This document shows positions 1 through 6,148 of a stretch of DNA of 8,370 bases, piece after piece; position 1 is the stretch's first letter; each line of letters opens with the position of its first letter. The notes below the pieces were generated by a model. It ran no database searches and was not told where the DNA came from. It saw nothing but the letters and a program-made list of their open reading frames with translations. A program made the position numbers and the translations under genes. This stretch comes from Bacteroidota bacterium (lineage in GTDB: Bacteria; Bacteroidota; Bacteroidia; Chitinophagales; Chitinophagaceae): NCBI GenBank assembly GCA_023412975.1, contig JAEZRB010000169.1, positions 1-8,370 on the forward strand, read 5' to 3'.

Positions 1-969
1 CTGTACCAGTCTGTGATGCCGGGCCAGGTCATTTCCAGGGTGACAGCCTCCTCCAAATCAATTTGGAGTCATACGCCAATCATTGAAAGTGCAGAGGATC
101 TGCCTGTGGAACTAGGAATGAAATTTAAATCCTCTATTGACGGGTATATCAAAGGCGTTAGGTTTTTAAGCCCGTATAACGCTGAGGGTGTATATACAGG
201 TCGTCTCTGGTCGTCTTCAGGCGTGTTACTGGCCAGTGCTGTATTTAGAAATGTTAGTCCCGGTAGCTGGCAGGAAGTCTTATTCCAAAATCCGGTGTTT
301 ATTAAAGCTGACTCAGTGTATATCGCGTCTTATCATACGGCAGCCGGTCGTTATGCATCCACAGAAGGTGGGCTTCAACAGGCAGTTACATCTGGCAATT
401 TAACTGCCCTGGGGAATGATGTAGCTGGCGGTAATGGTGTATACAGGTATGGCGCTACAGGCGGCTTCCCCGACTTTACCTACATTGCAAGCAACTATTG
501 GGTAGATGTTGTATTTGCAACGGATAATAACTCATACACTTTTGATCTGACCAGCATAAAAGATCAGTCTGGCAAAACAAAAACCGGGTCCTTGCAATCG
601 TTGAGTGTGAGTTTAGATTGTGGGCAAACTGGAGTTACTGCCAGCAGGTCATCGGGTCAATCGGGCACGAAAGAGGTTGTTGTAGCAAACACAAATCCGG
701 CGGTTGGAGTTGAAAACAGCCTGGAACAAAACTATCCAAATCCGTTTAGCCAGACTACAACTATTAAATATAGCCTGGCAAAGCCTGGCACGGTGAACCT
801 TGCACTATACGACATGCATGGCAGGTTGATAAAGTCTATGGTCAATGGCTGGAAGGACGCGGGTACGTATACTGTTCAACTGGAAAAAACCTCGCTGCAG
901 GGAGGATTGTATTTCTATAAAATGCAAACAAACGGATTTTCAGCGGCCAGGAAACTTATCATTCAGTAG
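1..969 (+). CDS. T9SS cargo protein with DUF4082-type domain (3' part, start outside window)
   Basis: The frame is open from base 1, so this is the C-terminal 322 residues of a longer secreted protein; the GTG at 13 is an internal codon, not a convincing start. Visible residues about 20-175 look like a DUF4082 domain: a VELGMKF segment, then GVRF, GRLW, SYHTAAGRY and, near the end, NYWVDVVF. This domain is usually found repeated, or beside other domains, in large extracellular proteins, and its function is unknown. A low-complexity Ser/Gly/Val linker (about 176-238) leads to a type A T9SS sorting domain starting at LEQNYPNPF (N247, P248, F249), with the usual later GRL and GLYFYKM segments and a basic end. 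Family knowledge says this C-terminal domain directs passage across the outer membrane and is then removed, often with attachment to surface lipopolysaccharide. The cargo's catalytic domain, if any, lies upstream of the window. The next gene follows on the same strand after 146 bp. Confidence 0.85.
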   Translation: MYQSVMPGQVISRVTASSKSIWSHTPIIESAEDLPVELGMKFKSSIDGYIKGVRFLSPYNAEGVYTGRLWSSSGVLLASAVFRNVSPGSWQEVLFQNPVFIKADSVYIASYHTAAGRYASTEGGLQQAVTSGNLTALGNDVAGGNGVYRYGATGGFPDFTYIASNYWVDVVFATDNNSYTFDLTSIKDQSGKTKTGSLQSLSVSLDCGQTGVTASRSSGQSGTKEVVVANTNPAVGVENSLEQNYPNPFSQTTTIKYSLAKPGTVNLALYDMHGRLIKSMVNGWKDAGTYTVQLEKTSLQGGLYFYKMQTNGFSAARKLIIQ

Positions 970-1028
970 CCGGCTCATTGATGATATAACCTGGAGATAC
1001 TATGGATTGATCAGGCCAAAGCCTATAT

Positions 1029-1048
1029 TTACTTTGCAGGTAAATTTG
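1029..1048 (+). promoter_or_regulatory. Possible promoter for the DUF4832 lipoprotein gene (two overlapping candidate -7 elements)
   Basis: TAAATTTG at 1041-1048 fits the Bacteroidota -7 consensus TAnnTTTG, but no TTG lies at the right distance upstream. Twelve bases earlier, TTACTTTG (1029-1036) misses the consensus by one base and does have a TTG (1007-1009) 19 bases upstream. TTTGCA occurs at 1033 and again at 1045, so the second element may be a local duplication of the first. Either site would give a leader of roughly 60-75 nt before the ATG at 1116. This is a motif match only. Confidence 0.3.
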
Positions 1049-1115
1049 CAAAAGCAGTGAAAATTGCTGTTTGGAAAATAACCGTCCCATTTTTAAAACA
1101 GGCAATGGCTTAGGC

Positions 1116-2681
1116 ATGACGAGAATAAATTTGTTTTTAATTATTTCGACGATCATACTCACGTCGGGATGCACCTATTCACAATCGGCGCACAGCCCCG
1201 ATGATATCATATTCGAGCAGATCCCGTATAGTGAGCCAGACCTGGTGTCGCCGGGCCGGGGTGCGGAGCAATGGCATAATGGTACAGAAGCCATTCCCTA
1301 TCCAGGTACTAACTCAGTTCTTAAGTCCCTCGATGTCTATTATCGCTTTACCTGGAATATGCTGGAAGATTCGGCGCAGGGAACTTATAATTGGGCTTTT
1401 TTCGACGGACTGATTAGAGACGCCATCGACAACGGGCAAAAGCTATCGTTTGGCATCATGACCTGCTATGGTGACGATGCGGAAGGCGTTCTAAAATATG
1501 ATGGTGGTGTATCCGCCTATCCCCTGTACCTGCACCGATTGATGCAGGCTGCACCAAAAGAGCAACAGGATTGGCTGAGTCCTGATAGCATTTGGGTTCC
1601 CAACTGGAATAGTCAGTATTACCTCGACCGGCTAAGAGCATTACACCAGGCTCTGTATGATCATATCATGTCATCTTCTTATACTGCGGTGCAAGGACCA
1701 CTGGAAGGTAAAACGATTTCATACAGGAACGCTATCTACTGTATCGATGTAAGAGGTTTTGGTAATTATGGCGAATGGCATAGTTCCGGCCTTGTAAAGC
1801 ACGTCAATCAATATCCGAAGGGAAGAAGGGCTGAATTGACAACATTAAAGGCCATCATCGATCATCATACACAGGTGTTTGATCAATGGCCACTGGTACT
1901 AATGATCGCGGCATTTGATGCCGAACAGGTTGGTACGATCATGAATCCTGTTGAACTGGCGCATTATGCATTAACCACCCGCAATGCCTGGGGACCACTC
2001 GGCTGGCGGCGCGATCAGTGGGGCGCCACAGATGGCTATCTCGATAATATTTTAAAGAATAACCGAAAAAGGACGACTGATGGAGCCCCGCTCAGCGAAT
2101 TGATCCGTTCACGATACCAAACCTCTCCTATTACAGGTGAACCTCCGCGTTATGTCAACCGTGACGGGCGCTGTGCATATTGGGACCTGGAAAACCAGGT
2201 AAAAGAATACGGTGCCAGTTCGATTGGTAATGGTAACTGGGGTATAGAAATGTCGGAATGCGCACAGGAAAACGCAAGAGCCGCTTTTAAAAGGGCCGGA
2301 TACCGAATCATTTTGGAAAAGGCTAATATTCCTGCCAACCTAACACCTGGAGTGGCTTTCCAGGCCACACTCGACTGGAAAAATATCGGAGTGGCACCTA
2401 CTTATGAAGTATGGGATGTTTTTTTTGAGCTCAGGGATAGCAGTGATAAGGTCGTTTGGAACGGTCAATCAGCTTTTCGACCTAAACTTTTTCTACCCGC
2501 AAACAAGAGTACTACTATAAAAGATGAGTTTGTACTGCCAGCCGATCTGCCTGTGGGAAACTATCGCCTCGAACTTATAATAAAAGATCCTACGCAATAC
2601 AGGCAGCCACTGCCCCTGGCTATTTCCGGACGAACAAAGCATGGAAGTTATTTTTTAAGGGAAATAACGCTGGGCGAATAA
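1116..2681 (+). CDS. Lipoprotein with glycosidase-like barrel and DUF4832-type C-terminal domain
   Basis: The 521-residue protein starts with a lipoprotein signal: MTRIN, a hydrophobic stretch, then the lipobox LTSGC with Cys19 as the lipidated residue. That is why I prefer the ATG at 1116 over the in-frame TTG at 1071, which would bury the signal behind 15 polar residues. Residues about 35-395 read as a (beta/alpha)8 barrel of glycoside-hydrolase style: a YRFTWNMLED strand followed by YNWAFFDGLI, then GQKLSFGIM. The motif DVRGFGNYGEWH (211-222) puts Glu220 where barrel glycosidases often have their acid/base. Residues about 395-515 form a beta-rich module beginning GYRIIL and containing WKNIGVAPTYEVW, which I recognise as typical of DUF4832 proteins. 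The protein should be anchored in the outer membrane or periplasm. No substrate can be assigned and hydrolase activity is inferred, not shown. It follows a T9SS cargo gene on the same strand, which suggests a shared extracellular carbohydrate-related role. Confidence 0.8.
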   Translation: MTRINLFLIISTIILTSGCTYSQSAHSPDDIIFEQIPYSEPDLVSPGRGAEQWHNGTEAIPYPGTNSVLKSLDVYYRFTWNMLEDSAQGTYNWAFFDGLIRDAIDNGQKLSFGIMTCYGDDAEGVLKYDGGVSAYPLYLHRLMQAAPKEQQDWLSPDSIWVPNWNSQYYLDRLRALHQALYDHIMSSSYTAVQGPLEGKTISYRNAIYCIDVRGFGNYGEWHSSGLVKHVNQYPKGRRAELTTLKAIIDHHTQVFDQWPLVLMIAAFDAEQVGTIMNPVELAHYALTTRNAWGPLGWRRDQWGATDGYLDNILKNNRKRTTDGAPLSELIRSRYQTSPITGEPPRYVNRDGRCAYWDLENQVKEYGASSIGNGNWGIEMSECAQENARAAFKRAGYRIILEKANIPANLTPGVAFQATLDWKNIGVAPTYEVWDVFFELRDSSDKVVWNGQSAFRPKLFLPANKSTTIKDEFVLPADLPVGNYRLELIIKDPTQYRQPLPLAISGRTKHGSYFLREITLGE

Positions 2682-2750
2682 TTCAGCAGGTAAAAGCGGT
2701 TTTCAATAGCCTGTTCATGTTGTGAGTTCACTACAAAACCATGATCAACT

Positions 2751-2758
2751 TATCTTTG
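2751..2758 (+). promoter_or_regulatory. -7 promoter element for msrC, placed for a leaderless transcript
   Basis: TATCTTTG matches the Bacteroidota -7 consensus TAnnTTTG exactly and ends four bases before the msrC ATG. With the usual distance from -7 element to start site, transcription would begin at or within a base or two of the start codon. The nearest upstream TTG (2720-2722) is 28 bases away, longer than the usual spacing of about 19-21, so the -33 element is weak or absent. kdsA has the same four-base arrangement. Confidence 0.6.
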
Positions 2759-2762
2759 TACC

Positions 2763-3236
2763 ATGGCAGAAGATCTCTCTATCGTTACGGGCAGTAAGCA
2801 GGAACAATACAAATCTTTATTACCACAGATCAAAGCGTTGCTGGATGGCGAACCAGACCTTGTCGCAAACCTCGCCAACACCGCGGCCGCACTGAAGGAA
2901 CAGTTTGGCTGGTTCTGGGTAGGGTTCTACCTGGTAAAAAATGATGAACTGGTACTAGGGCCTTTCCAGGGGCCGGTAGCCTGCACCCGCATCAAAAAAG
3001 GTAAAGGTGTTTGTGGATCGAGCTGGTTGCAAAAGAAAACACTGATTGTGCCGGATGTTGAAAAATTTCCCGGCCATATTGCCTGTAGCAGTTTATCAAA
3101 ATCAGAAATCGTCGTTCCGGTTTTTCAACATGGCGAAGTTATTGCAGTACTCGATGTCGATAGTTCGGAATATGATCAATTTGATTCTACCGACCAGGAA
3201 TACCTGGAACAAATCGTTGGTTTGATCCAATTTTAA
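2763..3236 (+). CDS. msrC: Free methionine-(R)-sulfoxide reductase (GAF-domain fRMsr)
   Basis: This 157-residue single-GAF-domain cytoplasmic enzyme reduces free L-methionine-(R)-sulfoxide to methionine, with thioredoxin as the usual electron donor, and so repairs oxidised free methionine. The full-length family fold is visible: FGWFWVGFYLV in the first half, LVLGPFQGPVAC, GKGVCG, then the PDVEKFPGHIAC strand and VIAVLDVDS near the end. Its cysteines are C74, C84 and C108. Their spacing (10 and 24 residues) equals that of the Cys84, Cys94 and Cys118 catalytic and resolving set known from the E. coli enzyme, which makes the assignment strong. The ATG at 2763 is supported by the -7 element just upstream. 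The acylphosphatase gene begins 3 bp after the stop codon, so the two are probably co-transcribed. Confidence 0.93.
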   Translation: MAEDLSIVTGSKQEQYKSLLPQIKALLDGEPDLVANLANTAAALKEQFGWFWVGFYLVKNDELVLGPFQGPVACTRIKKGKGVCGSSWLQKKTLIVPDVEKFPGHIACSSLSKSEIVVPVFQHGEVIAVLDVDSSEYDQFDSTDQEYLEQIVGLIQF

Positions 3237-3239
3237 ATC

Positions 3240-3518
3240 ATGCTGCAAACAGTTTCAATCGTCGTTGAAGGACTGGTACAAGGTGTGTTTTTCAGGCAAA
3301 CCACCAAAACCAAAGCCCTCGAGGCTGGCATCACAGGCGAAGTAAAAAACAGGTCCGATGGCTCCGTACAAATCATTGCCACCGGAACCGAAGAACAGAT
3401 AAAGAAATTGGTGGAATGGTGTCATAAAGGACCTGAACATGCAGTCGTCATGCAGGTACATGTAGAACAAATCCCAATTCAAAAATTTAACGGATTCAAT
3501 ATCGTAAAAGGTCGCTAA
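3240..3518 (+). CDS. acyP: Acylphosphatase
   Basis: The 92-residue protein has the normal length and fold pattern for acylphosphatase, a small cytoplasmic alpha/beta enzyme that hydrolyses carboxyl-phosphate bonds such as those of acetyl phosphate or 1,3-bisphosphoglycerate. The signature loop reads EGLVQGVFFR, with Arg19 as the phosphate-binding residue. The second signature reads GEVKNRSDGSV, with Asn37 in the place of the catalytic Asn; the family more often has GWVRN here, so W is replaced by E. The gene lies 3 bp downstream of msrC with no Shine-Dalgarno sequence, so translation may depend on coupling or on the A-rich start context. Its physiological substrate is unknown, as for most members. 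It converges on tdh with 23 bp between stop codons and no visible hairpin terminator. Confidence 0.93.
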   Translation: MLQTVSIVVEGLVQGVFFRQTTKTKALEAGITGEVKNRSDGSVQIIATGTEEQIKKLVEWCHKGPEHAVVMQVHVEQIPIQKFNGFNIVKGR

Positions 3519-3541
3519 TCAAAACTAGTGGTCAACCGATT

Positions 3542-4507
3542 CTAATCAGCTGTTTTACCAGCATCTGGTTTAAGATTTTCGAGCATGTCTTTTGTCATGG
3601 CAGATAAGTCGAATTCTTCCTTCCAGCCCCAGTCGCTACGTGCCACGCTATCATCAATACTTTGAGGCCAACTTTCGGCAATCACCTGGCGATAATCGGG
3701 TTTATAACTCATGTTAAATCCCGGTATATGCTTTTTGATCTCAGCCGCAATCTCTTTTGGAGAAAAACTCATCGCGGAAATATTGTATGAAGTTCTAATC
3801 CCGATCTTGTTTTGCGGTGCCTCCATCAACTCAATGGTCGCCCGGATCGCGTCGGGCATATACATCATGGGCAGGTAAGTGTCCTCCTTTAAAAAACATT
3901 CATATTTTTCTTCCTCCAGGGCTTCATGAAATATTTCAACAGCGTAATCGGTTGTACCGCCCCCCGGTGCTGATTTGTAGGAGATCAGTCCTGGGTATCG
4001 AAGACTCCTCACATCCACGCCAAACTTCATATGGTAGTAGTTGCACCAGAATTCGCCTGCGTATTTACTGATACCATAAACGGTAATAGGTTCTATGATG
4101 GTTTGTTGCGGGCAATTTTTTCTCGGAGAAGTTGGACCAAAAACCGCTATCGAGGACGGCCAGTATACTTTATGCAGTTTTTCCTCCCTGGCAATTTCGA
4201 GCACATTGAGCAGTCCCTGCATATTGAGGTGCCAGGCGAGGCCGGGGTTTTTTTCGCCGGTGGCCGAAAGAATGGCCGCAAGAAGATAGACCTGTGTAAT
4301 ATTTTGACGGATCACCTGTACATGCAGCATTTCCTTATTCATAACATCAAGACTCACATAGGGGCCAGTGCCCTCCAGCAGTGGATTTTGCTCACGCAGA
4401 TCTGATGCGATCACATTACTATTTCCATAAATTTTCCGCAGCGCGAGGGTGAGTTCCACTCCTATCTGTCCGCTGGCACCGATCACCAGTATTTTTTCTT
4501 TTACCAT
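3542..4507 (-). CDS. tdh: L-threonine 3-dehydrogenase, SDR (epimerase-like) type
   Basis: The 321-residue NAD-dependent enzyme oxidises L-threonine to 2-amino-3-ketobutyrate, which 2-amino-3-ketobutyrate CoA ligase (not in this window) would split to glycine and acetyl-CoA. The N-terminal Rossmann motif is VIGASGQIG (Gly10, Gly13, Gly16), and D36 after the second strand (VIASD) fits NAD preference. The catalytic set is the Ser pair S118/S119 in YWPSSIAVFGP plus Y144 and K148 in TVYGISK. Later blocks GGGTTDYAVEIFHEAL, YECFLKEDTYLPMMYMPDA and YNISAMSFSP are characteristic of the SDR-type threonine dehydrogenases and separate them from UDP-sugar epimerases; the enzyme is unrelated to the zinc-dependent E. 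coli Tdh. I start at MVKEKILVIG. The frame runs upstream to 4561, but those 18 residues are not family-like and would overlap the promoter. Confidence 0.88.
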   Translation of the reverse strand: MVKEKILVIGASGQIGVELTLALRKIYGNSNVIASDLREQNPLLEGTGPYVSLDVMNKEMLHVQVIRQNITQVYLLAAILSATGEKNPGLAWHLNMQGLLNVLEIAREEKLHKVYWPSSIAVFGPTSPRKNCPQQTIIEPITVYGISKYAGEFWCNYYHMKFGVDVRSLRYPGLISYKSAPGGGTTDYAVEIFHEALEEEKYECFLKEDTYLPMMYMPDAIRATIELMEAPQNKIGIRTSYNISAMSFSPKEIAAEIKKHIPGFNMSYKPDYRQVIAESWPQSIDDSVARSDWGWKEEFDLSAMTKDMLENLKPDAGKTAD

Positions 4508-4523
4508 ATAGAGATTGTGGCTC

Positions 4524-4553
4524 CAAAAGTAAAAGCTAAACCGCAAAAAGCAA
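4524..4553 (-). promoter_or_regulatory. Promoter for tdh (TTG-N19-TACTTTTG)
   Basis: Read on the minus strand, TTG (4553-4551) is followed after 19 bases by TACTTTTG (4531-4524), a full match to the Bacteroidota -33/-7 pattern at a favourable spacing. Transcription should start near 4520, leaving a leader of about 12-13 nt before the ATG at 4507. This supports the shorter start chosen for tdh. Confidence 0.65.
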
Positions 4554-4589
4554 CACGGCATAACTCCTAACTATCAACTATTTTTGCGG
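4541..4589. repeat. 9-bp perfect inverted repeat between tdh and kdsA
   Basis: CCGCAAAAA at 4541-4549 and TTTTTGCGG at 4581-4589 are exact reverse complements separated by 31 bp. The left arm lies between the -33 and -7 elements of the tdh promoter. The right arm overlaps the kdsA -7 element and stops one base before the kdsA ATG. It could be a two-site operator or a trace of promoter duplication; function is not shown. Confidence 0.6.
4579..4586 (+). promoter_or_regulatory. -7 promoter element for kdsA, placed for a leaderless transcript
   Basis: TATTTTTG fits TAnnTTTG and ends four bases before the kdsA ATG, exactly the distance seen at msrC. There is no TTG in the expected -33 region (about 4555-4560), which abuts the -33 of the divergent tdh promoter. 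The predicted start of transcription is at or next to the start codon. Confidence 0.55.
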
Positions 4590-4590
4590 C

Positions 4591-5415
4591 ATGGTTAAAA
4601 TGTTAGAACCCTTGTTTGCTGATCAATCGTTTGATCAAAAGAGCTTTTTCCTGATTGCCGGTCCCTGTGTTGTGGAAAGCGAGGAACTCGTAATGGAAGT
4701 AGCCGACAAAGTATTTGGCATCTGTAAGAAACTGGGCATCCCCTATATCTTTAAAGCGTCGTACCGCAAAGCCAATCGCACCAGTGCCGGCTCTTTTACT
4801 GGTATTGGCGATGAGATGGCTCTTTCATTAGTGAGGAAAGTTGGCGAGAAATTCAAACTTCCCACCACATCAGATATTCATGCCCATGAAGAAGCTGCCA
4901 TGGCGGCCAAATACATTGATATACTACAGATACCTGCCTTTCTCTGCCGTCAAACTGATCTGCTCATCGCTGCAGGCGAGACCGGAAAGGTCGTAAACGT
5001 CAAAAAAGGCCAGTTCCTCAGCGGCCCCGCTATGAAATTTGCCGTGGAAAAAATAAAGTCGACCGGTAATGATAAAATAATTCTTACGGAGCGTGGCACC
5101 ACATTTGGATACCAGGACCTGGTGGTTGATTTCAGGAATATTCCCTGGATGCAGGAGCAACGGGTACCCGTTGTAATGGACGTGACCCATTCCCTTCAAC
5201 AACCCAATCAAACATCCGGTGTTACAGGTGGCAATCCCCAATTGATCGGCACGATTGCCAAGGCCGCCGTAGCCACCGGTGCTGATGGACTGTTCATTGA
5301 AACACATCCGAACCCCGCGGTAGCTAAAAGTGATGGAGCCAACATGCTAAAGCTTGACCTGCTGGAGGATCTGCTGGTGCAATTGCTGAAGATCAGGAAA
5401 GCTGTGACCGCCTGA
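4591..5415 (+). CDS. kdsA: 3-deoxy-8-phosphooctulonate (KDO-8-P) synthase, metal-dependent class
   Basis: The 274-residue cytoplasmic enzyme condenses phosphoenolpyruvate with D-arabinose 5-phosphate to give KDO 8-phosphate, the precursor of the KDO sugar linking lipid A to the lipopolysaccharide core. The barrel is complete: LIAGPCVVES, then the FKASYRKANRTSAGSF phosphate/PEP-binding loop, TTSDIHAHEEA, DILQIPAFLCRQTDLL, LTERGTTFGY, and MDVTHS with HPNPAVAKSDGAN at the end. Cys26, His200, Glu237 and Asp248 are spaced 174, 37 and 11 residues apart, identical to the Cys11, His185, Glu222 and Asp233 metal ligands known from the Aquifex aeolicus enzyme. This marks the metal-dependent class, unlike E. 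coli KdsA, which has Asn in place of the Cys. The gene is divergent from tdh and no other KDO gene is nearby. A second Met lies at residue 4, but the -7 element position favours the first. Confidence 0.95.
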   Translation: MVKMLEPLFADQSFDQKSFFLIAGPCVVESEELVMEVADKVFGICKKLGIPYIFKASYRKANRTSAGSFTGIGDEMALSLVRKVGEKFKLPTTSDIHAHEEAAMAAKYIDILQIPAFLCRQTDLLIAAGETGKVVNVKKGQFLSGPAMKFAVEKIKSTGNDKIILTERGTTFGYQDLVVDFRNIPWMQEQRVPVVMDVTHSLQQPNQTSGVTGGNPQLIGTIAKAAVATGADGLFIETHPNPAVAKSDGANMLKLDLLEDLLVQLLKIRKAVTA

Positions 5416-5423
5416 TTTACGAG

Positions 5424-5469
5424 AACAATCAGCTGAAATTGTTATCAATGATAGATGACAATAAATTGT
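5424..5469. repeat. Cluster of three short palindromes downstream of kdsA
   Basis: Three inverted repeats follow one another: AACAAT (5424-5429) with ATTGTT (5438-5443), TATCA-A-TGATA (5443-5453), and ACAAT-AA-ATTGT (5458-5469). The outer two share the same ACAAT/ATTGT half-site, giving four copies in 46 bp. They lie between the kdsA stop and the DHFR-like gene. They are too AT-rich for ordinary intrinsic terminators and could be operator half-sites, though short AT-rich palindromes also arise by chance. Confidence 0.4.
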
Positions 5470-5544
5470 AAACAGAGGTTGAGTTAGAAAATATCTAAAA
5501 TGTTCTCAAATGGCATGTTCTTCCTGCCAAAAAATTCTAAAGTT

Positions 5545-6099
5545 ATGGGTAAACTAATCATGTGGAATATCATTACCCTGGACGGTTATTTTGAAGGAGA
5601 AAAAAACTGGGAGCTGCCCTTTCATGAAACAGTCTGGGGGCCGGAAATGGAAAGCTTCTGCCTGGAACAACTTGAAACGACCAGCCACCTCTTATTTGGT
5701 CGCGTAACTTATGCAGGTATGGCCGATTACTGGAAGTCCGAGGAAGGAAGGATTGCGGACTACATGAATCAATTACCTAAAGTAGTATGCTCGACAACGC
5801 TAACTTCGGTCGACTGGAATAATTCCACGTTGGTAAAGCAGGATATTGCCGGAGAAGTAAATAAGCTAAAACAAAGTAGCGAAAAAGATGTGTATGTGTT
5901 TGGTAGTGCGATCCTCAGTGAGACCCTGATCAGAGAAAATCTCATTGATGAATACCGGATAGGTATTGCTCCTGTCATAGCCGGAAAGGGAAGGTATTTG
6001 TTCGCCAGCGGACTTCCTGAAACCAATCTTCACCTGGTGTCCGCCATTCCTTTACAGACCGGCGGAGTTATACATCGGTATGTGCCATTAAGAAACTGA
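5545..6099 (+). CDS. RibD C-terminal / dihydrofolate-reductase-like family protein
   Basis: From the ATG at 5545 the protein has 184 residues and covers one RibD-C/DHFR-like domain, the fold shared by bacterial dihydrofolate reductase and the reductase half of riboflavin enzyme RibD. Visible blocks are MWNIITLDGYFEG at the start, LLFGRVTYAGMADYW (49-63), KVVCSTTL, VYVFGSAILSETLI (117-129), LIDEYRIGIAPVIAGKGRYLF (133-153) and a closing valine-rich strand. The GR-TY and FGS segments are where relatives bind NAD(P)H. Members of this stand-alone group are widespread but mostly uncharacterised, and neither folate nor riboflavin biosynthesis genes are nearby, so the substrate is unknown. The frame opens earlier (ATG at 5500 and 5515), but those 15 extra residues do not resemble the family, whose members start a few residues before the TLDG motif. 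I see no clear TAnnTTTG promoter. The gene converges on lolA. Confidence 0.82.
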   Translation: MGKLIMWNIITLDGYFEGEKNWELPFHETVWGPEMESFCLEQLETTSHLLFGRVTYAGMADYWKSEEGRIADYMNQLPKVVCSTTLTSVDWNNSTLVKQDIAGEVNKLKQSSEKDVYVFGSAILSETLIRENLIDEYRIGIAPVIAGKGRYLFASGLPETNLHLVSAIPLQTGGVIHRYVPLRN

Positions 6100-6148
6100 A
6101 ATACTCGTCCGACTTAACCGGAATTAAAATCTCCCTTAATTTATTTGA

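Noticed and set aside
1071..1115. Upstream TTG start for the DUF4832 lipoprotein.
   Set aside because: It would add 15 polar residues before the lipoprotein signal; the ATG at 1116 gives a normal signal ending in LTSGC.
3519..3541. Terminator between acyP and tdh.
   Set aside because: The 23-bp gap holds only the short palindrome ACTAGT and no stem with a T-run.
4031..4405. 124-codon open frame on the + strand opposite tdh.
   Set aside because: It lies entirely inside tdh on the other strand, has no recognisable domain, and its content follows from tdh codon usage; treated as a shadow.
4508..4561. Longer tdh frame starting at 4561.
   Set aside because: The added residues are not family-like and the stretch holds the tdh promoter; MVKEKILVIG is the usual start just before the Rossmann motif.
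6122..6141. AATTAA...TTAATT inverted repeat between the convergent DHFR-like gene and lolA, as a terminator.
   Set aside because: Six A/T-only pairs with an 8-base loop make a weak stem, and no clear U-tract follows on either strand.
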